This document shows, piece by piece, positions 33,668-45,239 of a DNA stretch of 64,000 nt. The position numbers and the translations under genes were made by a program. Under the pieces are notes generated by a model. That model made no database searches. It saw only the letters and a program-made list of their open reading frames with translations, and was not told where the DNA came from. Each line of letters starts with the position of its first letter. Positions within the stretch are counted from its first letter, which is position 1. The stretch comes from Gnetum montanum (Eukaryota > Streptophyta > Gnetopsida > Gnetales > Gnetaceae). The DNA is taken from positions 271,234 to 335,233 of the forward strand of contig MNCI01002045.1 in the NCBI GenBank assembly GCA_015680685.1. Direction: 5' to 3'.

Positions 33668-33860
33668 TGGCAGGCATTGGCCGATTTCATGTCAAAAGTG
33701 AGGGGTGGCGATGTGAGTTTTGATCCTAATCGAATTGTGCTCACTGCACAACGAGTTGCTCATGTTTTGCCACCCTTCTATACACGATGGGAACTATATC
33801 GGCCTTGTCTTCAGTGTTTTATGTATGATCAGTGTTTCCGTGAACTTCAGAAAGAGATAT
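33668..33860 (+). pseudogene. 1-aminocyclopropane-1-carboxylate synthase (ACS) exon fragment
   Basis: Directly after a CAG splice-acceptor-like site, the frame reads ALADFMSKVRGGDVSFDPNRIVLTA. This is the conserved segment of ACC synthase (ADFM-x-KVRG...FDP.R.V..A) that in plant genes starts an exon. The frame then slips: the next bases in another frame read NE/HVLMFC-like residues where intact ACS has ANE...FCLADPG. The similarity is lost before the catalytic region. ACS is the PLP enzyme that makes the ethylene precursor. This is a captured or retained gene scrap, clearly non-functional. The 300 bp upstream (33361-33660) has higher GC and may be accompanying gene flank. Confidence 0.7.
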
Positions 33861-34129
33861 TAATAAATATATTCATAGTTTTNCTCGATTTAGAATTATG
33901 TATAGGAAATGTAGTGTATAATGTAGGAGACAAAGCAATAGGTGAATTAATCTCAATGGGATGAGACAAAGCGAAAGGTGTATCAATTCTAATGGACAAA
34001 GACTAATCTAAAGTCATCTTTCCTGTCAAACCAAGGAAACCATACATCTCAAGAGTTGTAGGTGATGTTGAAACCAAATACATAATATGTAAGGTTGATT
34101 TAGCTAAATCCTAACCTTCCATATGTTAA

Positions 34130-34300
34130 AAATAAATTGAATTTTTTATTTACATTCACTAAAACTCTCAAGATCAATCAGATCAATTTCAGGATTCTTT
34201 TTACAAATTTTCTGGGTATATATCTCAACTAACCCATTGGAATTGAACCTATGACCTAGTTTTTCCCAACTAAGACTCTTATAACCAATAGCAAAGAAGA
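34130..34300 (-). repeat. Possible tRNA-derived SINE fragment
   Basis: On the minus strand an A-box-like TGGTTATAAGAG (34287-34276) is followed 38 nt later by a B box GGTTCAATTCC (34249-34239). The B box is preceded by CTAGGTCATA, a phrase also seen in the SINE at 44200. The body limits are not defined, and the A-to-B spacing is shorter than the usual ~44 nt. Confidence 0.45.
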
Positions 34301-34530
34301 AATGATAAAAGGGCTGTTGAAATTCATAATTTTTATTGTATTTTATTTTATTTTTACATGTGGTTGGGGACCTTGATTGAGTACATTTAGCTTTTTACAT
34401 AAAATCAATATAACATTTATTGAATTCTTATGAATTAGATTTGTGCATTTTGACTACTTTGCAACTATAATGGCCTACATGTGCATTGATCGTGGCCCCA
34501 TGCCTAACATGGGCAATGTTGACATCAACA

Positions 34531-35890
34531 CAAATTATTATAAAAAATTCATGAAAAACTTCTATCACATTGCTTCAACTCTCACGAAGTTGTTCTAGAA
34601 AGATGTTGGTCTCTTATGGGACCTATGTTGTCAGGCTACCTTTAATGAACTTACACGTAAATTAATCTCAACTCCTGTTTTGATTTCACCATTCCTAGGT
34701 AAACCATTTGACATTTATATTGATGTGTTAAGAGAGAGTTATGGGTGTGTTTTTATACAAAAGGATAAAGTGATAGCCTATGTCTCATCACAACTAAAGC
34801 CTCATGACACACACTACCCCACTTATTACCTTGATGATGAGTGGCGAGGTACCCCTACACTCAACCATACGAATACAAGCGTTTCACGTGCGATCTGGTT
34901 GAACTCCAAGGACTAAGTGCTTACACGCCCTAATGGAACACTTAAGGTTAATCAATCACTGTCTTCCCAAACTTACATGTATTGTCACGGTTGTATGGTT
35001 AAGTAAGCTTGAGGTATATGATTTTTATGTCTTTTATCTTTTTAATGTCTTATGCTAATAGGGGAAGGGTGAAGAGACTAAGTAACTAACTTTCATTAAC
35101 TATTCACTAACTAAGTTCTAATTGTCCTAGCACCAATATAAGTTCCCACTTGCTGCACACACCCTAAACTAGTGCAATGCTGTTGGGATTACCAAACACT
35201 ACTCGTTACTGGGTTACCAAGCGTTACACACATGCTTGAAGCGGTCGTACTAAATGCACTTAACTAGGAGAGTCAAGGGTTGAGAGAGACTGATTATCTA
35301 GGAAAGCATTTAAACATTTAACAATAATTAAATCCTATTTAGCTTAGTCCATATGCTACAAGGTTTATCAAAAAGTTCATCTTTATTGCTGTACACAAAT
35401 GTGTGCTCGGGTACAATTTGCTCGAATAAAGATCCGTTCACTTTAAGACTCCTACTGCAGGCACATGGAAATTATTCTAACTCTGGAATGGTAAAACTGC
35501 TATAGTTTGGCTATGGTCTAAGTCTAAGTGTCTAGAACAGGGAAAGCCGCCTTTTATTTATAGACATTGCAGCAAGCTGCGATATCACGTACACAATATC
35601 GTAGGGGCAGACGTGATGTCACAGATGCGATATCACAGCTCATCACTTGAGTTAGAAGCAGTAGTATTTACCTTGAAGGTTTGGGACTACTACTTGTTTA
35701 GTGAGTATTTGATGATTTAGATGGATCACAAGGGATTATAGTATTTGATGAATTGCCACAATTAAACCTAAATTAGAGGAGGTAGGTTGAGCTATTGGAC
35801 AATTTTGATTTTACCATCTAGTATCATATGGACAAAAGTAATGTTGTTACAAGTGCCTTGACTCATGTGGTTGGTAAGATCCATAGTTTG
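34531..35890 (+). pseudogene. TE-6 RT thumb and RNase H, split by a solo LTR
   Basis: 34536-34834 reads NYYKKFMKNFYHIAS, TPVLISPFLGKPFDIYIDVLRESYGCVFIQKD and AYVSSQLKPHDTHYPTYYL. After the solo LTR it continues at 35646 as LEAVVFTLKVWDYYLFSEYL and MDHKGLxYL. The RNase H first Asp region reads IYIDVLRESYG, and the ...Y..DLELEAVVFTLK Glu block is rebuilt across the insertion. Stops occur downstream. Confidence 0.85.
34835..35645 (-). mobile_element. Solo LTR of family L1 in TE-6 RNase H
   Basis: 811 bp, TGATGAGTGG to AGCTCATCA, flanked by a perfect duplication CTTGA (34830-34834, 35646-35650). It is closest to the TE-5 LTR. The reverse TATA box TATTTATA lies at about 35555, with GATATCAC words at 35580-35640. 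Confidence 0.95.
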
Positions 35891-36199
35891 ATAATCCAAT
35901 ATGATGTGATTAGTGAGATCCATGCAGAGTAGTAGTGTGATCCTTTGTCTGAGAAACTTAAATGATCTAATAATTCTATTGTGATAGTTGATACACTTAG
36001 GTTGCTTTGTTGTAAGAATCGAGTTTGTGTACCTGAGTCCTTGTGGTAGCATTTCTTGGAGAAATCTTGTCTCAATAGGCTTTAAATACATCTAGACAAC
36101 AACAAGATGTACCAGATGTTAAAGAGGTTATACCAATGTTTATGAATGAAGAATCAAGTTGGAGAATTTATGGCTAGATGTCTAATCTATTAGTAGGTT

Positions 36200-37100
36200 A
36201 AACTTAAGCATCAATGACTAGGTGGCTACTTGTACCATCATACTATCTAGAGTGAAAGTGAAAGTCATAAATATGGATTATATTTCTGGTTTACCTCACA
36301 TTAGGGTTGGAAGGAGGCTATCCTTGTTGTTGTTGATCTATTGATCAAGTTAGCTTATTTCCTTGCTACGAAGACTTCGGCCAATGCAAAGGATGTTGTG
36401 TAGTTATTCATAACTGAGATTGTACAATGGCATGACATTCCTACAAAGATTATCTCAGATCATGATGCCAATTTTACTTCTTGATTTTGGCACACATTCA
36501 TAGATAGCCTAGGTACTTAGCTGAGTATGCGTTTGACCTATCATCCACAAAATAATGGTCAAGTTGAGAGACCCAACTAGGTGTTAGAAAACATGCTTCG
36601 GTCTTATGCCTTGCAGTTTTTAGATAGCTTGGATAACCTATTACCATTGGCAAATTTTACCTATAATAATAGATATCAAATGAGTCTAAAGGGAGCACCA
36701 TACAAAGTTTTGTATGGGAGGTCTTGCAGGAATTCCTTGTGTTGGGATGCAATTGAAGATAGATAGTGGATTAGTTCATATGTTCTATTGAGAATGAATG
36801 AGTAGATTAGAAAGATTCATGAGTAGCTTAAAGTAGTTCAAGATTGTGAGGCAAGCCACACAAACTATAGGATGAGACCTCTTGAGTTTGCATTTGATGA
36901 CAAGATATTTGTTCACATCTCTTCACCAAAGAGCTTGATGCATTTTGATTAGAAAGGTAAGCTTGCACCTTATTACATTGGGCCATTTAATATTCTTCAA
37001 CGCATAGGAGAGGTGGCATATCATGTTGGTTTGCCTCAATATTTTTTGAGTATGCATGATATGTTTCATGTCTTTATGTTATGAAAATATGTTCCTGATC
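36200..37100 (+). pseudogene. TE-6 integrase
   Basis: The core domain is readable through stops. INMDYISGLPHIR, VVVDLLIKLAYFLATKTSANAKDVV (first Asp), PTKIISDHDANFTS (second Asp), TYHPQNNGQVERPN (catalytic Glu) and LANFTYNNRYQMSLKGAPYKVLYGR follow in order. The three catalytic acidic residues are all retained. A GPF/Y-type C-terminal module (PYYIGPFNILQRIGEVAYHVGLP) lies at 36970-37030. No chromodomain was recognised before the polypurine tract near 37326-37338. Confidence 0.85.
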
Positions 37101-37338
37101 ATAGTTATGTTGCTAATTAGACTATGGTGTAGCTTCAAGCTAATGCCTCATACGTGGAGCATCCTGTTAGGATGATGGATAGGATGGAGCATCAATTACA
37201 TAGCAAAATAGTACCCATGGTGAAGGTATTGTGAGGCCATCATGGTTCTTAAGAGGCTACTTGGGATCTTAAGTCAAAATTACATTCTTCTCATCTTGAG
37301 ATCTTCTAGAAGAAAGATTCTTATGGAGGGGTGAAGGA

Positions 37339-40300
37339 TGTAGCACCCCATATTTTTGGGATCCTTCATACATATGATCCTCTATCAAGATTATGTTGGT
37401 TGAGCCTAGGTTAGTGTCATGCATGTTATTAGTTAGATATATTTTATGGTTGAGTACTTATTGTTTCATGTTGATGAGCTTTGAGATGCACACATGTATT
37501 AACATTATTTTGGATCTTTAGTATATATAATGATAGAATATATATATATATATAGGCTATCATTCAACAAATGTACACTAATTGAGTGTGGCAAGATTTC
37601 ATGAGAGGTTTGGTTGAAGGCATGGCATGGTTTATGATCTATGGTTTGCTTGATATTTCTTAGAGTATATTTTATGATCTTGTTTGTTATGTTATGTTGG
37701 TAGCTACATGAGTTATATTTAATTAAATTATTTTTAGTTTTATTATATGAGGTTTATTAGGATAATTTGGGCTAGTGGCTTATTTGCATATGATAATTAT
37801 TTATTTTAGTAAGTGTGGAAGTTACATGAGAATAGGGGAAGTTACATATGTGGTAACAAGGATTGATGAAAATATTCTTTTAGTTTAACTCTTATTTTGG
37901 TAATTGACCAATTTTTCTCTTTCAATGATTTTTGTTAATCTTCCATTAAAACATTTCATGGCTCTTTCATTTCACACATCTTGATGATTTCAAAAGCATG
38001 ATAAAGAGATGATGTAAGAGATTGGAGTTGGTGGATTTCATATTACTTGCATTGTTGATTGGATCTTTACTGTATTGCTTTCTTCTCATGTGGATTTCTT
38101 CATGAACATTTAGAGGTAAGTAATATTGGCTCCTCTTCCAATTACATTTATAGGATTATATATATTTGTGGGATGGGTAAAGTGATATTATGCTATTTTT
38201 TGACTAATGAACATTATTTTGATTACCTTGAAACATTGGTCCAAATGATTGATGTGTGTGCAATTTATAATTAATATTATTAATTTTTTTCATCAATTTC
38301 AAGTGTGGGTTATTAAGAATTAATACCAACAATTCTGTAGGATTTTGATTCTACTATTTATTGGGCCTATATCGGTTGCAGTTGGATAACTAGTGCTACT
38401 ATAATTCATATTCTGTATCAACTCTAATCTAGAGAGGAGAATATGGATTAGCTTCATTTGATAGAGAGTTTGAAATCTTGGGATTTTCATTCATTATCGA
38501 TATCTTACCTTGATCTTTTTTTTCCTTTATTGATCTTAAGCTCTTGTTAATATGTTGCTATTATGCCTTTATTCTTGTAACAATTTTAATTAAATCCTTT
38601 TTCTGTTGATCATGTCATTCTTCCAATCATATGGGTATGATTCTCTTTATTGTGATATTCCCAACCTATATTTATGTGAATTTGATTTTTTTCACATTAA
38701 TTCTACCAGTAGATTATTCTTGTTTCTCATCAACTCTTATTCTTGGGTTGTTGGAATTTATAGCTATGGTTCCCTTAACATTTCCAATTAACATGGTTTC
38801 TTTCTAACTAAATCTTGATCTTTTCTAGCTCAACTAAGATGTCTTGGTATAAGAAATATATCTACCTCAAGAATATGTTTCAACCTAGTCCAAGACTTCT
38901 CCTACCCATTGTAGACATCTCCACTTAAACAGAGAAGTCTTTCCCTAGCACAAGACATCTCTCTTCTTTTGTAGATGTCTCCTCTAGTCCATAGACATAT
39001 CTTCATATGCATCTCTTTCCTCCTACAGATGTCTCCTATAGCCCATAGATGTCTTCCCCTAGATATCTCATGTTTTCAAATATGCCTTCCCCGCAAGCTT
39101 AACAATGCAATAAACTTGTTTCATGTGAAGTTTAGTCCTTCGCTTAAGTCTAGTACTTAGTTTTCTCAATCCCAAAGTTTCTTATAACCTTCTTGAATCT
39201 TCCACCTTTGTTAAATTTAAGGTATTCTCTTTTAAGTCCTCAAATATTGCATATTTCCTTTACATGAGTGAGTATTTCTTGGATTGAATATTAGTCAATT
39301 TGTGGTTTTTCTCATCAATTATTTTGGATTTTTATCTTATCAATTTGATCTCTTAGAATATTGTTGAATGCATTCTTCCATGTTTTGATCTAGTTAATCT
39401 TCTCATTAGGTTTTTGAGTTTCAAAATACCTTACTTGGATAAATGGATTTTTTGCTTCATTTGAGTATTAATCCTTATGTGGTTCTTGGTTGCTATAGAT
39501 TTTGGTTTTCCTATTGTTGTGGCTTAATTAGTTTATTTAGAATCTCTAGTAAGGATTCCCTTTTTTGAATTAGTTAGTGTCAATGGGACATTATGTTAGA
39601 TATGTGAGATCTCTTTGGGTTGATGATTTTGGTTTCCCATTAATGCTAAAGTTTCATGTGATTTGTTTAATTTTGATATTGATATCTCATTCTTTGAATT
39701 GGTATCTTTTATGAGAAGTCCTTAGATTATTTGATTTACCTTGGTGACTTAGATTTTTTTGGTTATGTTACTACCCTCCACCATCAATTTGGTTTGCCAT
39801 GTTTGTATGTTGGTTGGATGATTGAATGTTAGAACTATCACAAAGTTTGTATGGATGGTTAGAGATGGGCTCACTGAATGTTTGGTAATTGACCCAATAG
39901 GATGCATCAATGTTGCTTTCATTGTAGACTCCATCCTACATGAGAATATGATTCTATGGTTCATTGGTTTTTTTTAATGCCTTTAGAACATTAGAGGTGA
40001 GTCTTGGTAGACACCTCTAGCACTAGTATTTTGGAAACTTATGAAGTCTTGAAGATAGTTCTTATTCAGTTTAAGAATAATAATAAATCCATGCACATGG
40101 TAGTTAAATATTTGGTTTGGATACATTTTTGCTTTGGAATTTGGAAAAGTACACACGAAAAATTTGATAAAAATTTAACACTAAGTGCAATGCATGCTAG
40201 CATCCTTATTTATGGTGATGATTGGAGTTGAGAAATCATGGTATTAGTAATGTTTGATGGCTGAATATTTGGCTATACATTTGTTTGATTGTTTAGATGT

Positions 40301-40963
40301 TCTTGAGATAACATGTTTTGCAGGGTAGGCATGCTCCTCCTATATTCCATGAGATCAACTCATTCTTCAATTAGAGATGTCACCAAGGTTTCTCACTCAA
40401 TTTTATACCGATAATCTATTTTTATTATAGGTTGATCAAATTGGATGAAGATTGGAAATCTTCGATAGTTTGCTAGGTTGTTTCTAGTATGGTTTATGAT
40501 ATTATACTTCTAGATTTGAGTTTAGCTATTTATGGATTAGATATTTATGCATTTTTTTAGACATTATTTTCCCTTTTTCTAGCTTTTAAATTTATGGGTT
40601 TTGTACGGATTAGACCTTTGATATTATGTTGGGAATTTATTTATGATGATTCAATTCAAAGTTTATTTAATGCTCTTGTTCTTTATAATAATTTCCAATA
40701 GATGATTTGCATTACTCTCATTCTAGTTATATTAAGTTTCTAGCGTATATATTTAACATGATTTTATATTTATGTATTTCTTTTTCTTCTACTATTTAGT
40801 TACATCTCTTTTCTTGAGTCATGACTTCATGCTAAGTTTAGCCTACTTCCTTTTCCTATGTAGTTCATTCATTATCTTACTTCTTGACATGGTCAATCGT
40901 TTGTTAGGGATTTTACCCAATGTAATGCTCTTCAACCTAAGATCTAGGAAGGAGGATGTTACA
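37339..40963 (+). mobile_element. TE-6 3' LTR, about 3.6 kb
   Basis: It starts TGTAGCACCCC after a purine-rich GGAGGGGTGAAGGA and ends GGATGTTACA. It contains an AT microsatellite (about 37539-37552), an AGATGTC-rich stretch (38830-39075) and a 3' third that matches 29598-30501. ORFs inside (for example 38059-38274) have no recognisable content. Confidence 0.75.
38830..39075. repeat. AGATGTC/GACATCT-rich stretch in TE-6 LTR
   Basis: About ten AGATGTC, AGACATCT or AGATATC words occur, spaced 15-40 bp, at the place corresponding to the dyad array of TE-3. Here the motif is mostly single, not in perfect dyads. Confidence 0.6.
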
Positions 40964-43900
40964 CAACATTACCCTACTCTTTGTTTTACTTTATTACCAT
41001 GTAATAAGGACATATCTATTAATGAAAAGTTTCTTGGTATCATCATTGAAGGTCCTCTAATAGAAATTGTTAGCATGAAAGAACAACATGGATCAATATA
41101 TGGCATGTATGTTTTGCAAATACTTACAATTGAGAGGGTCTCAATTACAGTCAAGAAGGCCTTGATGTTGTCTTGTCAAAGATCTGAACAAGGATCAATG
41201 GGATCTCAACTACGATCAAAAGGTTATTGACTATCAAGCATGACATAATGATCTTAACAAAAATGATACTTAAGGGTTTTGAGTGTTACTTGAGATAGTT
41301 GAGGGGCTAATTGTAACAAAAAAAGTTAAGGTTACGATGGTCTTGACATGGTTCAAGGGGATCTTGAGTTGTGATAGGTGAGAAGATGGCTTAGTAAAAA
41401 ATACATATGGATGATAGACTAAATGTGACATACCATTTCCAAATGTTGTGGCAAACATCAAATATATGTTACGTCCTACATAATGTGTAAAGAAGATAAC
41501 ATGACAAACATAAAATATATGTAACATTCAACATTATGTGTAAACAAAATAATAAGGAAAATACAAACGGAAAAAGAAAGGAATATATTATTAATGTGGA
41601 ATAATGTATTTGGATCGTCCTCCAAGTGTTACTTGGGATTATCGTCCTTCAACATATATGTCTTAGAGGCTATCTAGCACTGCCACCATGGTTAGGCCTA
41701 CAATTAGCCAGAAAGAATGGCTAATCACCTTCTTGTCTTACTTCACCCAACACTTGCTAATCACTTTTACCAGCTCTACAGCTCCCTACTTATATGACAT
41801 CTAATGCCCAAGTATAAATACCTTAAGTCAAACCTCAAAGGTCATCTTAAGAGACATGCCCATTATTACAATACACCTTTTCAGGTCTTGTTACAATACA
41901 CACAATACTTGTTATGAAGAGACACCATCTTTGTTATGTAGCAACATCATTTAGAAATGGGAATGTGACAATCTACCCCCTATAGATCTCATTTGTCCTC
42001 AAATGAATCCATGATGATGACCTTTCTCTAGCTCTAGTGCTTACTCCATGCTCAAATTTTCTAATAGTTTGATTTCTTATTTTGACTTGATGTTAAATTT
42101 TCTAATGTTCTCCTACTTATTCTACAAAAAAAAATATAAGTCAGAAGAATATATGAAAATTAAATCTTATTTTATTAATACTTATCTCATTCTCTAAGAT
42201 AATGAAAAGACGTGAATTAAAGGTCTACCAACCACTAATCATCAATCCTAACCAAGGTCACACAAAGTGTAACTCATATCTAGTTACCCAAGTGAAGGTA
42301 GGGTAAATCCTTATTTCCAACTTGCATTTCCCTAAATATTTGTGCTTATCTAATATAAAATATAAATTAACAACAAAGAGAATTATGAAGGTTATAAATA
42401 AAAGTAAGGTTAAGATGCTCCCTAATCTTGATGAACCTTGGGAATTAATGGAAGTAATTATAGTTTTTTCTAGAAGGGGTATGTGATTAGATGGCCTTAT
42501 TTGAGATGGTAGGGCTTAATCTTGCCTCTCAATTTCTTCCTTAGAAATTTGCTGTATTCACTTTATAACTTGAAAGAATCGAACATCATACCAAATGTAG
42601 TCTAAGGTCTCAATGAAAAATGATGTTGACCCATCTTCATTAGTCATGATAGCGTAGTTGGTAAAAGGTGGTTCTTGATGAGTACCATCCATCAACATCA
42701 TCTATTCTTGAATTTTGGGAGTTGACATGTCTATTGAAGATTTAAAGTAGAATATGCACTGGCTAATGGAATTACATGTTGAATTGATGGAAACATCTTT
42801 TTCAAATTAGGTTCATCTTTCAAAGATTCTTTTCGCATCCATATTTTAAGAATTGATAAACACTACTTCCGAATTTTGTATTAAAGTCTTCATAGAGGAT
42901 AAATGGCATTAGATTGATATCAATATAGGTTAAGAATAACTAATTCTTTAAACATTCCTCTATTTAATTAATCAAGTATGCCACTTGACAAAGTCTAACA
43001 TTTGAACATGTTTATTTAGAAATTAAATGTGTGTTGACCACACATGCATATCTTCCTAATGATTAGATTTTTACTATCAATGCTAGGGCTATGTGGCTTC
43101 TTTGAAATCATGATCATTCTTTCCTTACCATGATTTAAAATTCTAGAATTTCAAGGATCATATCATTTAATCTCCATTCAAACCTTTGTACTAATTTGAA
43201 CTAGGCTTATTTATAAAATATATTGCAATCATCCATGTTGTGATTTTTGCAATAGGCTAATCTAGATGGGTCAAAAGAAGAACTTCTATAAAAACCTCTT
43301 TAATTGTGAACACCTTCAGATCTTAACTTTTTCAAACCAGGTTGGAATTAGTAAAGGAATTCCCGTGACAAGACTTCTTATAGACACAAGACATTAGCAT
43401 CCAAATCTTGCAACTCTACTAAGATGTGTGTATTGATACTCATGCCAATCCAAGGCCCATGGTGGACATAATGGATGTTGTTCTTCATTGGCTTGGAACT
43501 TTGTAAGCATATTGTATATTGCAATTTTCATTCTTATTCTTAGATTCTCACTTGAGTTATTTTCCTTCATGCATATCATACCTTTCATTAAAAGAATCAC
43601 ATCCTTTTAAATGATGAAAGATTCTACCAATGGATGAAATATAATGAATTCACATGCATCATTCAATTTTATATTAAATTATTAAAAACAAGAGGAGCAT
43701 AAATGAAAAAAATTGATTTTCTCTTCATAATGTTTAAATGGAAAAAATATCCTAAAAAGGTTTGAAGAGGATCCATTGTTTTTTAATTAAGAGATAAATT
43801 TACTTACATTTCTTCAAACAAGTGAAATTGTCTATCATGATAATAAAGGTGGAGCATTGAATAATATTTGTTAGGATTAATAATTTTCTAAAATAAACTA

Positions 43901-43980
43901 TGGAAACACTACCATATTACTTTAATCATTAAACATTTTAAACAGTAATTCAAAATTCATAATGACAAGTCCTGGATCAA
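40964..43980 (-). mobile_element. Decayed minus-strand LTR-element relic
   Basis: At 41950-41990 the minus strand reads GAGGACAAATGAGATC, a purine run ATAGGGGGTAGAT, then TGTCACATTCCC. This is the layout pol-end / polypurine tract / LTR start, so an LTR would extend left from about 41972. To the right, minus-strand scraps include a knuckle-like YCKNHNMDDCNIFYK near 43215-43260 and gag-like frames at 43600-43394. No RT or integrase was found. The left LTR end and any second LTR are unclear. Confidence 0.4.
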
Positions 43981-44022
43981 GTCTACAACCTTTGTTAAGA
44001 GAAGGGATATTGAAAGGGGGAG

Positions 44023-44166
44023 TGTTGGAACTTGAAAATAATTGTAATATAAGTACACCTCAAGATATATATAGTCCAATCAAAACTTTATAATTCAACA
44101 TTGCCCATCAAAATCAAACACATAACTTGGAGATTTCAAATCAACATTCTTACCACTAGGCTAACA
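44023..44166 (-). repeat. tRNA-derived SINE, copy 1
   Basis: The minus strand reads an A box TAGCCTAGTGGTAAG (44163-44149). A B-box-like TGTTTGATTTTGA (44120-44108) begins about 44 nt after the A box starts, the spacing of a tRNA-type pol III promoter. The body matches copy 2 at 44200-44332, and both end ...CAACAC/TAACAC next to a CCCCC run. There are no RNA folding data; the promoter words and the duplicate are what is seen. Confidence 0.7.
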
Positions 44167-44199
44167 CCTCATTGTTTCGCTGGGGGAGAAAGAGAGTAG

Positions 44200-44332
44200 T
44201 GTTAAAACCTAAAATAATTGAAACATAAATACACCCCTAAGATTTATATAAGCTTATAACTTAGTGCTACCTAGTAGAATCAAACCTGTGACCTAGGGTT
44301 ACCAAGCCAAAACCCATACTACTAGGCTAACA
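44200..44332 (-). repeat. tRNA-derived SINE, copy 2
   Basis: The minus strand has A box TAGCCTAGTAGTATGG (44329-44314) and B box GGTTTGATTC (44286-44277) 43 nt downstream. It shares body words with copy 1 (AAATAATTG near the end, TACACC near the middle) and lies in the same orientation 33 bp away. Confidence 0.7.
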
Positions 44333-44481
44333 TCTTGTTGTTAATAGAATGAAAAGGGTGGGTTGTTAAGTGGATAAAAGCCCACAAACTTTATTAATAC
44401 AATAATATAATGATCACAATGCTCAATGCCTAATGTCATGACCAAGTAAGAATTATCTTTACAAGTTTTTAGAATTGCAAA

Positions 44482-44989
44482 TGTAACATCTTATCCTCTA
44501 TTAAGGGTGGAAACAATTGTAAACAATGTAATTAACCTTCAGAACGAAGGGGCACCTCATTGTGACGAGTTACGATTATTCATGTATCCCTCAAGAAATA
44601 GTTTGAACTATGTCATTTAAGGCCAAGGTTAGAGGTCATTCTAGGCATTAAGCTGTGGAGCCATGAGAGGTAAGTAACAGGAGTTGGATGAAGCAAGATA
44701 AGAAGAGATTGATCACCCCTTCGGTAGGATAGCCTAATCGTGGTGGCAATGTGGATTGCCTCTAAGGCTAAGTGGCATGAAAAGATAACCTAGAGGACAT
44801 TATAGTACTCTTTTCTATTAATAAAATTTTTCTATTTTCCTCTTTTCATTCTTCAATACCAATTATTTAATTACTAGTTTATTCATTTATTAAATATTTA
44901 TAATGTTTTCAGTATATTATCTAAGAAAACAATGAATGTAATAAATTAAGTGAACGTATTTTTACGACATCTGAGAATGAGATGTCACA
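44482..44989 (+). mobile_element. TE-8 5' LTR (508 bp)
   Basis: TGTAACATCTT to GATGTCACA. It matches the split 3' LTR in GGTGGAAA, CAATTGTAAACAATGTAATT, TTATTAATAAAATTTTTC and TTTACGACATCTGA. A stretch of about 115 bp (about 44865-44965) is absent from the 3' LTR. Confidence 0.92.
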
Positions 44990-44991
44990 TT

Positions 44992-45003
44992 TGGTATCAA
45001 AGC
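44992..45003 (+). other. TE-8 primer-binding site (tRNA-Met type)
   Basis: TGGTATCAAAGC differs from TGGTATCAGAGC by one G-to-A change and lies 2 bp after the LTR. Confidence 0.92.
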
Positions 45004-45239
45004 AAACCATAATTCAGGAACAAAAGTGGAAGAAAAACCTTATTTTATTATTATTGTTATTATAGAATACAAGTACATTTAGGCAAAATAACAAAAATGG
45101 AAGAATATTATTTTATTTTTTTTATTCTGTAACAAAGAAGTGAGAGGAAGTACATTTAAGCAGGATATAGAAAAGGAAGAATAGGGGAAAAAGCAGAATG
45201 GGAAAGATGTAAAGAAAGCAACTGTGATTATTTGTTATG

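Larger units (their letters stand above)
32977..34530. mobile_element. Solo-LTR-like insertion (1554 bp) in TE-6 RT
   Basis: The ends TGTTGATG and CATCAACA form a perfect 8-bp inverted repeat with TG...CA termini. They are flanked by a perfect 5-bp duplication CAAAT (32972-32976, 34531-34535). There is no internal LTR pair, PBS or retrotransposon ORF, so it is best read as a large solo LTR or a small non-autonomous LTR element. It carries a 3 x 74-bp repeat, an ACC-synthase exon relic, a SINE-like promoter pair and one ambiguous base (33883). Confidence 0.8.
29598..40963 (+). mobile_element. TE-6: Ty3/gypsy element (same family as TE-3) with two nested LTR insertions
   Basis: 5' LTR remnant (29598-30501), tRNA-Met-type primer site (30505-30516), gag, protease, RT, RNase H, integrase, polypurine tract and a 3.6-kb 3' LTR (37339-40963) occur in gypsy order. 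Insertions at 32977-34530 and 34835-35645 split RT/RNase H. The long LTR and tRNA-Met primer site fit Del/Tekay-type chromoviruses, though no chromodomain could be read. Stops throughout; dead. Confidence 0.85.

Noticed and set aside
40772-41230. 152-codon plus-strand ORF
   Set aside because: It crosses the TE-6 LTR end at 40963 into flanking DNA and starts in T-rich LTR sequence; no domain is visible.
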